NCBI GenBank assembly: GCA_013400975.1
Contig: WBMZ01003077.1
Span: 1-64,000, forward strand
Length of the DNA stretch: 64,000 bases
DNA from: Atrichornis clamosus
Lineage: Eukaryota; Chordata; Aves; Passeriformes; Menuridae
Direction of reading: 5' to 3'
The position numbers and the translations under genes are program-made. Of the stretch, positions 12,201 through 27,200 are shown in pieces. Every line of letters begins with the position of its first letter. Positions within the stretch are counted from its first letter, which is position 1. Under the pieces are notes generated by a model. That model saw only the letters and a program-made list of their open reading frames with translations. It did no database searches and had not been told where the DNA came from.

Positions 12201-15200
12201 TCCCTGCACCTTTCTGGCTGAGCACAGGATTTGTAGACTCATCAGAACTGCTCTAGTGACTAGACCCACCCAGAGTCATTTCTTCAGTCCTGGGTGGGTG
12301 GATCTGTCTACGTGGATGCCTGCATAGGACTGACTTGTTTCTGTCAAAGTGTTGCTGGTGGGCCGGGCAAGCACGGCTCCTTCCGGCTTCCTGTCTTCAG
12401 AGCTGCTTTTTGTGTCCTGCCAGCTCTGAGGACAGGGCTCTCCCCAGAATGCTGAGGAGAGCTGTGGGGTTTGCTGCTGCTGTGTGCCTTCCAGCAGCTA
12501 CAGGCGGCTACAAGGAAGTATTGAGAGATGCCTGGCAGAGGACAGGTACCAGGGAATTGGAAACCCTGGATTGCTTCCACACAGTCACTCAGACCCCTCT
12601 GCTCTAAGAGCCCCTTCCCTCGAGCCTGGCTAGCGGAGGTGACCCATCCCTGTCCCACTGGACGGGAGGGTGCATTCATTGCCTGTCCCACTGGGCACAG
12701 TCACTGGCTCTGTCCCAGCCTTTGTGTTTCCTCCCATTGTGCCGAAGATTATCGGCACACAACCACAACAATGATGGGTTATCGCAGTACAGCCTGCACA
12801 CTGGAGAGAATAAGTTCAAATGATTAAGTGACCACAGCAAATTTCCAGGCTATAAATACTTCAAGTGACTTGAAATCAGAAGGTCAGGACTGAATCTCTG
12901 TTTGCCCCCACTTTCCTACTGTTTTCAGTCCTTTTTTCCTGAAAATTTCTTGTAGTCATTTCCTCCCTCCATCTCACTCCTCACTGAAGGGGCTGTCAGC
13001 GCCATGAGGAGCATGCCAAAACTGCCATGTCCCCTGGGCTTGCAGTAAGTCTGCAAGGAAAACTTTGTTGTTGCTTCCAGCTGTCACACTGTCTGGGGAA
13101 GATCCTGCTGTGCAGTACGAGGCAGTCACTGCCCCACATCACTTACAGTCTCAAGACAGAGCAGAGGGGAGAGGGAGTCTTACACTGGAAAGTGGTTTCC
13201 TCATGATCACAGCAGTTCAAGACCAAAGCCTCAGCTCTTCTGTGTTTCCCAGGCTCTTGATCTCAGTCTGTCCACTGCAGAGTTGTAATTTTGATACCCG
13301 TTTCTGACAAGCTGTCCTCCTTTTGTCCTCCTTTTGGATCTGAAGGGGCCTCCTTAGGACAGTGGGCTGCTGTGATTTAGCTCAAGGATCTTCTGCTTAG
13401 GCTCTATGGGCCATCCCTGGACATCTAGGGTAAGATATGCCCGTGAATGAAAGCTCTGCTTTCACTCTGGCAGGAACCAAGTCAAAGCCAGCAGAATGAA
13501 ACCAGCTTAGGTCTAAGGTGGACTTTTCCTTTGGAGCAGTCTGTGAGGAGCCCTGTAGTCACTGGGTTATTGTTGGACTGAACCTCAGAGCCCCGTACTT
13601 CATGTGGGCAGAGGAGACACCCCAGAGAAGCATCTCTGCTTCAGCTCTGCAGACACATTCGAGGAGCCTCCAGCCCCTGAGCCCTGCTCCTTCAGCAGTG
13701 TTGAAGGTTTCCTGTGCAGGGGCCTGTTTACGTTTGAAAACACCACAACAGAGTCCAGCCAGCCAGTTCCCAGGCCCCCGCCGCTGCATCCGGTGGGGCC
13801 CTATCCCAGCTGGACCGCCCTGGCGGGTGTTGGAGCAGATAAACAGCACCCGCCCGGCCCGTGAGCGCGGGGGCTGGCCAAGACGAGTCGCCCACGGGAT
13901 ATCTGAGCGCATCCTGTGTGGAGCAGCTCCAGCTGAGCTCCCGCGCACCGCGGAGGAAATCCCATGTGTCGGGCAGGGACGAGAGACAGCGGCCGTCGGG
14001 GGGTGCTGGTTGTTGTGCGCTGACATCCTGGCACGGTGAGTCAGCCCGGGCTCTGGCACCGAGCGAGCGTGGGGGAAACTTCCCTCCCCACCCGGGGGAC
14101 AGCCTTCCACGGGGACCTCAACCAAATGCCAGCGAGCTGGAGCCAGCAGCCGGATGTAGCGTGAAGGGTTTGCCATATTTAGAAATGTTTTTCCTGGAGC
14201 AGGAGACTCACGGAATGAGAAAGCGAAGAGATGCCTGGATGCTTTTGCCTTGCTACTGCTCAGCCACCACGTTGTATCTCCTTTCCCCTCCCACGTTGTA
14301 TCACCTCTCCCGTGGTGTCACCAAGACCTGGCTCGCTCTGTTCTGCAGAATCCCATATGTCGTCCCTTCTTGTTTTCATCCTTCTCATTTAACCCTTTTC
14401 CAAGCTGACTCTACTCTGCTACAATAGGTAGAGGAAATAGGGACAAACAATGAGTGACTGGTAGGGCTTCTTTCTCCAAAGTGGTGGCAGGTCTCATCCC
14501 TCTGACAGGCTGTAAAGCAAAGCTTGTCTTGGACCCCAGCAGACCTGTACATGCACAACACTTGGTCAGATCCTTTAGGAGCCACATGCCCCATCAACAT
14601 CACCAAGAGTGTCCTGACCTCACCAGTATTGGAATGAGCAGAAACCAGCCTGTTAGCACTGGTGAAGTTCAGCCATGAATTCTGATGGAGAAGTGGACTG
14701 GGCAGGGAGGATTTTGTTCCCCCTGCATTTCTCAGCTCATGCTCTCCTGAATGTCAGTGGATGGAAAAATCATCCAGAGAGGCCAAGCGGGTGTCAGAAG
14801 ATGAGTAGTGTTTCCACAAATTAGTAGGGTATTAAGTGGACATTTAGGTCACTAAGACCTGTGTCCCATCCTGTATGCTAAGGAAGAAAGGTCACACACA
14901 CATAAAGATAGCCCCCAGTTCATCAGGTGCTCACCACTGAGAAGGCCCTGTGCTGCTGGTGTGTGTTCACAACCCTTTTTCTTCTAGGGACATCAAGTGA
15001 TTCTGCTGAAATGTGTGTTAAAATGCAGAGTTTAGTGAATCCTTGCACTGCAAATGGGAAGGAGGCTGAGTAATAGTTTTCACACAAAGGTTCAAATGCT
15101 GTACAGGAAAATGACATCTTTCAGTAACATTTCTCCCACTTACTGCATAGGAATTAGCCCTAATTGTAGGAGACAAAATACCTGAGAAAGCCTTCCAGTC

Positions 15201-18200
15201 AACCATTTCCGTTGCAGCAGGAATCTCTTGTGTTAGGACTGCTCTCTCAGGACTGATTTTTCTCTGTTGGTGATCCCCTTTGGAAGGCACTGGGCAGCCA
15301 TGACAGTGAGCATATCTAATAAGGTTGATTTAAGGTAGTATCTGCTTGATCGGTTTGGTTTGTGCTGGTCTTTGGTTATTTCTTGCTTGTTTTTATGGTG
15401 TTTTGATTTGTCCTGACATTTTTGGGTCAATTGCCGCTGGGTTTAGAAGTGGGTCTGTGGTCACAGCCTTGCTCTAGGCTGGATTAATATATATTTATAA
15501 AGAATCTTTAATGGAAGCTGTAAGCACTCAGCAATACAAAACACTGTTCTCTGCTCATTTACAGTCATCTCATACAGGTGTGGTTCTCTTGACTGATGAA
15601 GCTTCCATTGCTTTTCACCTGTGAGAACCAGCAGAGAATTCAGCCAGTTAATCACACACTCCAAAATAATTCAGCTTTCAAATAAAAATTTAAAACCAGA
15701 CATTAGTGCCAACGAGTGGTTGACTTTGATTTCAGTAGTAATCCCATTGCTTCACTCAGAATGTGACAATGCACTTCCAGGTCTCTTCCAGTTCCTTTGC
15801 TTTCTGAAAGGGCTGAAAAATATGGCAGAATGTGCACTCAGTGAACACTGCCACCGATGGCATCAGGGTTGAGACCAGCGTGGTTCTCACACAGAGTAAG
15901 CACAGCTGGAGCAGATGCTGTGAACTGTCTGTGCTTGATTTGGGTCTGTACCAGCTCAGCCTGAAGCCATTTGTTTCCTTCTTGTGGGCACATCCCGAAT
16001 CAGCACAGGTGTCTGGCCAGGCTTCAGGCTGTTCATATGCTTTTAAATGTTTCTGTGTAGCTGCTGTGGCAACCCACAGTGCAAAAACTCATAGCTTTTA
16101 AAAATAAATCCAAGGCTGGCGTGGATGTATGGAGAGGAAGGAAAGGAGAAGAGCAGTTGAAAGGAAAACATAGGTCATTAAAGTTGTCATAAAAGGAAAA
16201 AAAGTTTGAAACATCTGCTGGAATCATGAGCAACGTTTTACCAGGACTCAGCGGTTTGTTGACAAGTCCATGAAGAAATTCAGCAGTTCAGTTTTGCTAA
16301 TAACTGCTCAACAGGGTTACTATTAAGAATTACTAAGTGCTGGAGAGGAGTTTCCCTGCCAGTGCAAATACAGGGCTCCTCTAGAAGATGCCATCAAGTT
16401 CTTCCAGCACAGACATGTGTGCAGAATTGAGTTTTGTTGCTTTATGAGGGCAAACACAAATAAAATGCGGATGACTACAGCAATTAAACAAGCATCTTAC
16501 TGTGAGGTTCTCCTCATTTGTCTGATAATGTTCAACATGGCTGACCTTTAGAGAGACCTTTTCCACCACCCCCACTTCAGGACACCCCAAAAAAAGTTGT
16601 AAGGAAGCAGGGTGCTGTTTCATAGAATAAGTGCTAGCTATCTTCCTCTGTGAAAACTGTGGAAAATATTGGTGGAAAAGATCTGTGAGATTCTCTGCTC
16701 CCCCTGGGCCAATGCAGAACTGTTCTGTGGCAATTTTTGCCTCAGTCCTCTTTCAGTTTAGCTTTAATGGTCTGCTGGAATAGTAGCAATGAAAGATGAA
16801 GCTGAAAGCACAGATTTCACTGTTTTGCTGCCAAAACAAAGAATTGTTCCCAGGTTCCTTCCAAAGCTCTGTGAAATAACAGCTTTTTCAACCTCCTTGG
16901 GCTGAGTGTTTTCACTGAATGCTCAGAGGCCAAGCTGCAAATATATCTAGCAGCCCCCTCTCACCCCCACCCAACAAATGCACAGAAAATTCTATGCAGC
17001 ATCCTGTTGTATCTGACTCCTGCAGATAATAAAGGTCTGCTTTCTCTTTGCCATTGCTCAAGAGGGGCAGGGCACAGGCCGCTACTGTAAAAAAAAAGTT
17101 TCCATTGGTACATCAGCCACAAAAGGAGGGATAAGAAGAATCTCCATCCTTTACTGGATGTGGGGGGGAAACATAGTGACAAAGGACGAGGCAAATTCAT
17201 CAAGACGTTCCCCTAAAGAGCTGAAATTACAAATGTTATCATGACATCTGAGCAACAGAGTCTGATTTAATGTGGAACTTACTTCAGTGGAAGTTGCTGG
17301 ATAACTGCCACTTGAAAAATCAAGCCATTTGGATATCCAGTTTAAATATCTCGACCTACATCTTCAGAAGAAACAGCTACTATCCCAGAAGGAGCAGTGG
17401 TTGGGTTTTCTGGTGTATTTTACAGGAATCTTGCTAAGTAATTTTGTTCCATTACAGTTTTTCATAGAACAGGCCCCGTAAGTGGATTGAATTACATGTT
17501 TGCTACTAGGATAATTGCAGTTCTTAAGAAGTAGGTTGTATTGTCAAATGGTTTCTCCTAGGCTTAATTTCCAAAAATTGTGTCTCCAGGGCTTTGTAAA
17601 CTGTACTGTTATTTACCATTGGGAGCTTCCATGGGAATTGTGTGTGGGTTTTTTCTAAGATCTTCACATGAATAATTTTGTTGCTTTTATTTTTCCAGAT
17701 AATGATTACAAATGTCTTTATGTGCTCCACTGTCCGATCTCTGACTGTTAGCTTAAACATTAAGGATTTGCTGTAAACAAACATGACTGGGTAACACCTG
17801 CTTCATGTCATAGTCAGATTTCTTTTTGAAAGGACTGCATCCAGGCTTTGGTAAAATTACAAGCGCTCCAGATGTGTATTCTGCTGTCAGCTGGCCTAGT
17901 GAAATCATTGTTTATTGACAGGTTCCCAAGAGTCAGATAGTTCTCAGTCTGCCAAGAAAGACATGCTGGCTGCACTGAAGTCCAGGCAAGAAGCTTTGGA
18001 AGAGACACTGCGCCAGCGCTTGGAAGAGCTAAAGAAGCTGTGCCTGCGAGAAGCGGTAGGCAATGGGCATTTTATAACCTGTAACCCTTTGTTGCTCTCT
18101 TTGTTATAGCATGCTTGTGGTTTGGAGGTGGTGTGAGGTCAGGAGAAGGGATTCCTTCCACAGTCAGCTCTTACAAAGCCCACTGTACAACAGCCTCAGG

Positions 18201-21200
18201 AAGATCCAGCTATTTCAACTCCAGATTGCAATGTCCAGGACGTTTCCCCACTGAAGAAGGGAGTCCCCCATCAGCTGGGTACCCAGTGGGTTTGGGTACC
18301 CAGTGCTCAGCATCCATGTCTGCTGTTTGAAATTACGTGTAAATTGCATTCAGCCAGGGTTCTTACTGACTTCAGTGAGAATATGCCAGTACGTAAATGG
18401 TGTAGGAAGGCTGTCCTATGTGCTGGTCATCACTTCTCAAACACTTTTAACTCCATTTGCAAAAAAACCCCAGGCTGGCACACCTTCTCCTTGGAGCAGG
18501 CCTGACTTTACGTGCTTTTATTCTCTGAGCATACTCTTTCATACAGCACACAAGGTTTATCTGCTCCATGTAGATTCCCTTTATCCAGTCAGATCCAGCA
18601 ATGCTGGAAAGGAATTCCAGTGTGGTGGCAGACCTTGCAAAAAGGAAGCACCATGGTCATCCCCAGGACATGCAGGACAGCTCAGGAACTCATAACCTTC
18701 CCACTCACTTGCCAGTTCATTTTGGAGTATGCAGGGGGCTGTTTAGAGATCAATTTAATGTTTGGGGAAATCACAACCCTGCTGCTGCTGTGAGTGGAGA
18801 TTAGCAGCAGCATACTCGGGTCATTCAGCAATCCTCCTGTGTTTGTCAGGCCTGAGTATCTGATTTTAATAACAAATCATGATGTGTAACACAACAGGAA
18901 GCTGGAAGCTGGCTGCAGACCAGTAGCACAGAGATCTTCAGTTCTTGCTTAATATTTTATGTGTATCTCACCTTTCACAAAAATGGGAGAAACAGCTCTC
19001 ATTGCGCTTTGTTTCAATTAGTGTACAGTTTTAATTACAAAAAGAGCAAGTTGTGGAAAATACCTCTCAACAAAGAACATCAACAGAAATCTCTGCTGCC
19101 CATACTCCCATCCTTTACTCCAAAGGAGCATTCCCACCTGAGAAGTCCTGGTTGATTTCAGCAAACAGCTTGTGCTGGAAAAGGTCACAGGACCAATCCC
19201 AGTCTCTAAGTCCATTGAGCTGAGATCATCCGCAGGAAGAAATCACAGCTCTTTAGGGGCTGACAGTCAAGGTCTGAGGGCTCTACGTGGCCTGGAGGAA
19301 TTTACTACCCTCAGCTAACCCTGCCTGACTGCCGATGACTAATCCTTGCAGCAGGACCGGACGCAGGGGAAGATGTGCCTGTGCCACAGCTGCAGGAGCT
19401 CGCAGCCCGGTGCCTTCCCTTTCACCCCAGCCCTGTTTTTGGTGCAGCCTCAGGCACTTCAGGAGCAACCACGACACAGGCAAAAGCTCCCACTGGGGCA
19501 GGGAGTTGGGGATCAGGAGCAATAACTCCCTTATGTGCTGCAGCAAGGCTGGCCAGAGCCCATCTGTCAGCACCTTAATAGCTGGTAGAAAGTGTTTGTG
19601 CTTTCCGCAGATGGTTTGAGAGGGACAGTTAATGGACACTTGGAATCTGAGCCCGCCCTGCAACCCTACAGCTCATCCATCAGCAGCTGGTAGTTGAAAG
19701 TTTCCTCTCAGGCTGCCCTTTGTCCTTTCTGCTTTGGCATGGGAATGGCCCAAACAGAGGGAGAAGGTGGCAAACCAGGAGATAAAAAAGGGTTAAAAGT
19801 GGGGGCATAATTAAAAAAGTATGGCCAGAGCCATTCATAACACTGGCATCAGGTTACTTCAGGCCATCACTACTCCAGTTACTTATTAATTGAGATTACA
19901 TTTCATGACCGTGCCTTTGAATACTTTTTAGCTTATGGAAGGCAGCATGGTAGCCCACATTCATTTTGTCCTGCTCTGATCTTTACAGATTTTACAGAAG
20001 ATTAACTCTTTCCCCACTTCCCTGCTTCATATTACTTTAGGAGTAACAAAGAAAATATCCGTGTTACCCTCGGGATAGGATACAGGAATCTGTCTTGGTG
20101 CAGTGCTTAGAGCCACATCTCAGAAGAAGGAACACATTTTGGAAGAAAAACTGAAATAACCCCACAGGGCTGGAGGGGTGATGCAGAGTGGGACTCTGAG
20201 ACATTGCAGCCGTGCCTCCCGCAATGGGGGGCTGTGCACATCGACACAAAGCTGTGCTGCAAACACATTTTGCTGGGAATGGCTTGAAGGGAAGATTTGA
20301 AAAGGCCAGATCCTTGTTTCCTAGTGACCTGAAAGGAGTAGAAAGAAAAACCGCATTAGGGAGTGGGGGAGAGGCCAGGGCAGGCAGGGACTGGGCTGTG
20401 CACCCACACTCGCATTAAGGTCAGCTGCTGTTCTTTGGGATTCAGATGATTTAGGTTACTCTGCCAGCTGGATCCTCTCAAGGCTGATGCTAAGGAACAC
20501 AAAAGCCTTTTGTCCTTCATGGGGGAGACTTTTGAGTACAAGGAGTCAGGCTGTGCTGGTAGTCAAGCTCCTGCCTTTTCTGTAGGCAGTTGAATGTGTT
20601 CAGTTCAGATATGTGTGGCTGTATTGTGTAGTTCAGGGGAGAAATCCCACAGCATTAACATCAGTAGTGGTGCTTGCTGCTTCCTGTGTTCCAAATATTC
20701 CTCAGTTCTGTGGGCTTTGCTTCAGCTTTTGAACAAATCTTTGCAAATAACCCCATCTGTCTGACAGAATATCAGCTAATAATTGTCCCAGAGCTGCCCG
20801 TGACATCGCTAGGGTTTGGAAGGCACTCTGATACATGAAGTGTTATCAAACAGGTAATGAGGTACCAGGCACTGCTTTTAGTGGCCATTTCCACCGCATT
20901 CCTCTCAGACACATCATGAATCAGGTGGGAATGTTTTTCTGGGCAGGTCATAACCTGCATGGCTGTTACCATTGTGGCTTTCTGACTCAGCAGAGCTGCA
21001 TCCTGCGGTAAGGCGCTCAGATCTGCTCAGCCGCCTCAGAAGTAGCTCGGCAGGAGCTCTTGGTTCCTGTTGGCCCTGCAGCAGAGATGAAAGCTTGTGT
21101 GCTGCAGCCTGCTCAGCCCCAGGCCCTGACGCCCTAGGGATGGGCACCACTTACAGACCTGCCCAGGGCAGGCCACAAAGATCCGTATTCATGCACAGGT

Positions 21201-24200
21201 TAGAGGAAAGGTCCCCACCCTCAGTGTCAGGTTCTGAGTTTGCAAGGCTGGGTGCTCTCCTGTGTGTTTATCAGCTGGCTGAACTGGATATGTTGTTAAT
21301 GAACACCTGTCATTTTAGGGTCACACGAGAGTGGTGTTGTGCTTTGCTCTGCTGCAGGATTTCCCAGAGCACTAACAGCATTTTCTGCTTACAGGAGCTC
21401 ACAGGAAAGCTGCCACGGGAATACCCCCTGGATCCTGGGGAGGAGCCACCTATTGTAAGGAGAAGAATAGGAACTGCCTTTAAACTGGATGAGCAGAAAA
21501 TCCTGCCAAAGGGAGAGGTGAGGCTGTGCCCTTCCCTTCCAGACCCATGTCCCCACCTCATCTCTAAGATGTCCACTTAGCATCACACAGGAACCATCAG
21601 TCCTTTTGTCATTTTTGCTTTAAATTACTCTAATTGGTCACAATGCCTGTGTTTGGGAGTTTTTATAAAAAAATGAATCAGAATGAGTGAGAGAGATGGT
21701 GGCTTCAGACTCAGAGTAAAGGGTGAAACACTTGAAGTTCAGCCCTGGCACTGCCGGAGGGAACAGAAGTAGTCTTTGTGACCAACTAGACCATGGCAGT
21801 GCAAGTGCTCTGGTGACAAAAGTGCAGTGATTTGTGTGAGCAGGGAGCATATCAGGAGCCCCCCAAGCCATCTGAGCCCTGCTTCTGCCTGTCTTGTTAT
21901 TGCAAAGAGCCACTTGCTTTCCACTTCAGTAGCAATCCGAATTCAGACCCCCTCTAACCAGGGAGAAAAGCATCACCATTATCCGTCTTAGCCCTGCCAT
22001 AGCAAGATAAAAGCATTTTCCTACCCATTCCCTAAACAAAAGAGCCTTCATCCTTACCTATAGGGAGCTGGAGTTACATTTTTCTAAGTTTTCCAGGGAG
22101 TGTTTGTTCCCTTCCCTTGCTCCCACAATGTGCTGGGTCAGTGCCCTGAACCGTGGCTGTGAAAACAGGCCTGCAGCAGCTGTAAGGCAGGACCGGATTC
22201 ACAGAACAACTATTGTCTGTGGAGACACATTTGTCTCAAGACACTTGTGTATATTCCAGTCTTGAGTTTCCTTTTTATTTTTGTAGGAGGGGAGGCTGAA
22301 GCTAGTGTGACTGTGTGGTTTAAGGCTCAGTTCAGCCAGGGAATTAACTGTTTGTCGTTTTGTTGGCATTTTCCTTCTGAAAAAAATAAACAGCTGGAGC
22401 TCTTTAGTTTTGTTCTCAATGGAGCCTGGGAGAGGAATTCCACCGCAGTCAAATATTCATGAACTAGCACATTTAATTAAGCTTTTCAAAGGGAAGCATG
22501 TCTTTGCTGAATTACTCCTAAAACCCCTGCAGTCTGTTGGCTGCTCAGTTACAACCTGATCTCTAGCTTCCTCAGCTCTTATTGCTACAGGGCAGCTTTT
22601 GGAGCCAGCGGGTGAGGAATCTCCTTACTCCAGTGGCAAGGTTAGGTGGGGAGAGCAGGAAGGTAAAGCAGCTCCTCCCCAGTGCAGGCACTCTGCCTTT
22701 TGGCACCAGCAGTCCAAACACGCTGACTCAGCCTTTCTCTACCTCTCTCTTTGTCTGTCCAATTTTAAGACTGTGTTGAAAACCATAAACTTCTGTTCTC
22801 GAAGAATGATGCTGAGCTGCGTTTGGCTGCCAGTTTGAGAGGATTTAGAGAGGCCAGAGACGATTTTCATGCACTTTTCAGCAAGTGCAAACACTGGAAA
22901 ATAAATTTAAAACAAAAGGTGAAATACTCCCTCAACCACGTAAATCCAGGACTGAAATTACCAGTTGTGACAAGGACCTGAAGCAAGGCACTTTCATCTG
23001 AAGGCAGATGATAGCTCTCATTTCCTAAGGCTTTATTTATAGGAGCCTCAGTGGAGGAAAATAGACAATTATGGACAGGAGAAAAATTAATGTTTTTCCT
23101 AGGATATACTGAATGATTTAGAACTGAACCTGTGAAGGTCTGAAATGTCAGCTCACATCAAAGTCTTGCCATACCTTAGCAAGACCTTTGTCACAGCAAG
23201 ATTCAAAGTGAAGGGTCCTGTTGTTTTTCTTGGTAATCACTTTTACCTGGTCTGTAATTCCTGACTGTGGGAAGGATTTTACCAGAAGGTGATGAATCAG
23301 GTTTCAGACCTTAAAACTCCATGGTGTGTTAAGTTCACTTTTATTAAGTCTAAGTTCACTTTTATTAAGCACTAACAGAGCTTATAAAGACTTCAAAGCA
23401 AAAAGGGATCTCTTAAAAAGACAGGGGGTGGGTTCAGTCTTCCGTGAAGTGAGGGAAATGATAATTACAGTTTTAAGGCAATGCTGACTCACCAGTGATA
23501 GCAAAGGTATATTTTTTAAGCCAGAAGCCCAGAATAAAAACTTCAGAGGACAACTTCAGTCTGATTAAATCTAACAGCATCAGCTCTTAGAGCATACACC
23601 GCTGCTGAACAAAGAGAGGATTTGAATTTGCGTAATGGGGATCTCCATGAATATGTGGCTGTCCCACTGTTCACTAAAAGTAAAAGAATTTGTCATTTTT
23701 TCCCTAATTTGCAACGTCCTGGGTTTCTCATTCTAGCAGTCTTATCCATTGAGCTGGGGAAGGTAGTCAGATCTCTTGCAGGTTACCAAGGCCCTTTGAA
23801 GCTCACAGCTTGGGGTCCTGGTGCAGACTGGGAATCTCTACATCAGCTTATGCGTTGGATAAATTGGCCTAAGTTCCTTGACTTTGGAGGATAACCAGAA
23901 ATGGACAGGTAGCTTCCAGGGTACACCTGGTTGCATTCAAAAACTCAGCTGAGACCCTGCAAGGGCTGACATTGAGGGCACTGGTTCTTTCTGGCCTACA
24001 GAGATCTTGCTGTTACACACTGCTGGCTCTGAGATCACGCTCCTGCCTTGTCACCCGAGGAGACAATTTTTTAGTGTGATCAGTTGCAGCAGCCCATAAT
24101 TACTGCGGCTCAAACTCTCCCCTGGATTTTGGCAGCCATACACTGGGGGGGAATTAGCCCATCTTTGCACTCTTTTACCCCGAAGTGTTTGGTGGGTGCC

Positions 24201-27200
24201 AAGCAAATCTGTCAAGGAGGATAAAGCCGTAGCCTTGTGTCAGTACGCAGCAGTGATGTCAAATGGGGCTCAAATATGGAGATAGGAAACAGGGAGGAGG
24301 AGCAGGTGGGAGGCAGGTGGGTGTGAAAGGATGAATGGGTCAGCAGTAGAGCACATTGAACTCAGCCATATTGAACTGCATGAAAAGCCAAACAACACAT
24401 CAGGGTTAGGGCTGGAGCACACTTGTTCTCCTTGTATGGATCATCCTGTCCACCAGCCGTGCTTCCAGGCACTTGTCAGAGCAGGTGAAGGTGAAATGAG
24501 GGGAGCAGCATGATTATGGATGCTTTGCTGATGGAGAACCTTGGTTGGAGGCCACTGGTCAGGTTTAGGAGAGCCTCCACATAGCTGGGCTTGGGAGAAT
24601 CGGGTGGTAACCAGAATCCACTTGCCTTCTGCCAGGAGGCAGAGCTGGAGCGCCTGGAGAGGGAATTCGCCATTCAGTCCCAGATCACGGAGGCTGCGCG
24701 GCGCCTGGCGAGCGACCCCAACGTCAGCAAAAAGCTGAAGAAGCAGAGGAAGACATCCTACCTGAATGCACTGAAGAAACTGCAGGAGATCGAGAACGCC
24801 ATCAATGAGTATCGCATCAAATCCGGGAAGAAGCCCACCCAGAGAGCCTCCCTGATCATAGATGGTAAGTAGGACTTAGTGCCCACAGCGTCACGGAGGG
24901 TCTGTGGAGGGCAGGGAGCAAAAGTCTTGCCAGATTTCCCTCCCTCCTCTTCCCTGTCCTGTCTGGAGGCCCCCAGGGGTGCTGTCAGAGGGGTGTTGGG
25001 GCTGTTTGCCGTGTGTTAGGGATGTGCTGGCTCACAGCACCAGAAGCTGTGTCACACCAGGGATGATCAGCATGTCAGGAGAGCAGGCTGTGACTCCTTT
25101 GTTCACCTACAAAATCGCTCTCTTTGCATCTCCTCCAGAGCAGTGCTGTACAAAAGTAATTAATGTTAGCAGATTGGGGCGAGCTCTCTAGCTCAAAGGC
25201 ATCTGTAAAATCAAAGTGGGAGCAGTGTCATTGGTATGTTCAAATACTTCTTTTCTTTTTCTTTTTTTTTTTTTTTACAATGTAATTCTCAGGGCACTTT
25301 ATGGTTTACTGGGTTGTTGATTGGTTTTTCATGAAATCCATTAACTTTCTACTGTAGTTCTTTCTCCCTTGCGGATTTTTCCCTTTGACTTGCAGAGCTT
25401 TTCTCTGTGCCTTTGTGGCAGGAACTGAGATTAGAGCTGCTGTATTTGTGACCTGGGTACCAAATTGCACTGCACTCAGGGATGACAAACAGCCATAAGG
25501 ACACGGGATGGGGGAGGCAGCTCAAATGTGAGCACACCAAGGACCTGAGAGCTTGTCGTGCTGCTGCAGAGGATGCTCAGAAGGCATTTCCCTGAGTTCC
25601 ACAGAACTGATACTTAGTGTGAGTCTGTAGTTAGCAACAGGATGATCATTTTAAGAAGGTGAATCAAACCCAGAGTCCTTAAGGGCCAAGATGCAAATCT
25701 TGCTAATGGCACTGTGCCATTTTGCATCCTCTGGGGATCTCAGCTCTCTGTTGTGACTCAGTCTTAATCCCCAATTATTGAAAAGAGTTAGCAGCTCTTT
25801 GAAAGGCAGCCTGCTACTGAGAGACCTGGCCTGCAGCTCTGCCCTCCCAGACTGAGAGTGGGCTGAGTCAGTTGTTTATAGGAACTTTGCCTCTTGCTTG
25901 TGAGGAAGAAGACATGGGTGACTGCTTAAGGCTAAGACTCAGTGAACAAAGATCATGGTGCAGTTCAGCACTCAGTCACTGCAGTTCTTGGGACCATCTG
26001 ACCATCTTTATATCTTCTTCTCTTCAGAAGGAAACATTGCCAGTGAAGACAGCTCCCTCTCGGATGCCCTTGTTCTCGAGGATGGTATGTTGGCTACTGT
26101 ATGTTCTAGAGAGCAGGGTGGGATGTGTGAACTCCTGACTGACACTCAAAATGGAATTAGTGTTCTGTATAGTAATCCACTCACACATCCCAGCAGCAAA
26201 AACGCTTGGTTTCCCCTGACTTCACCTTGTAGTCAGACATCAGGCCTGGAGCAGTGAGTATTGCTGTGGTTGCTGCTCTGAATTATTTCAGAGGACAGTC
26301 CTAAAATGCCCCCTTATTTTCCGTTAAGATTTCACTTGTTTTAATCCATCACACGCTCTGGTGTTGTCATGTTCTCTCCCAAAATGGGAATGTCAGCCAG
26401 TGCACTTTCTGGAAGCTGGGTCTTCGGGTTGCTCCTGAACACAGCCAGGGGGAGCAGGGTAAGGCAGCAGGCTCTGGCGGTGTGATGCTGTCTCTCGGGG
26501 TTGTGCTGCCGTTGCAGGTGTGACACAGCCACCAACTCTCCCTTCTGTTCACAGAGGACTCTCAGGTCACCAGCACAATATCCCCTCTCCAGTCCCCACA
26601 CAAAGGACTCCCGCCCCGGCCGCCGCTGCACAACCGCCCCCCGCCTCCGCAGTCGCTGGAAGGCCTCCGCCAGATGCATTTCCACCGCAACGACTACGAC
26701 AAGTCCCCCATCAAACCCAAGATGTGGAGTGAGTCATCCCTGGATGAGCCCTATGAGAAGGTCAAGAAACGCTCCTCGCACAGCCATTCCAGGTGAGCCA
26801 GCTCTCTGAAAGCTCCATCACAGAGATATTCTCTGCTTTCAGGAGGGACAGGTCTGAGCCCTTTCAAAATTTTTGAAGCTTTCCCTTACTAAAAAGAAAC
26901 TTTTAGATGTTTTGGCCAATAAGCGGGTCACAAAAATAGTCTGCAGCCACGTGATTGCTTTTTGGTGTCTCAGTGTTATTCTACAAAACATGTAGAAGGC
27001 AGGGATGGTGGATCATCTCAGGGCTTTGATAGGGCTTGGCCTTGACCTCTGGCCCTGTAGAAGCACAAACTCTGAGACACAGCTCAGAGCAGCAGCTGAC
27101 CCAACTCCCACTCACAGTATCCCAGGCACGTGCCTGAGATCTGGAAAGATACGTGGGAGCCACTTCCCCAAATTCCTGACGGGGAGCTGAAGCAGGGTGT

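Noticed and set aside
13559..14176. 205-codon minus-strand open frame, with overlapping plus-strand frames of 173 and 188 codons
   Set aside because: All sit in a CpG-dense block where stop codons are rare. None shows a recognisable domain or matches a neighbouring exon phase from an ATG.
16621..16635. Reverse CR1 end (catagaat)
   Set aside because: The word occurs alone, without the adjoining CR1 3' sequence.
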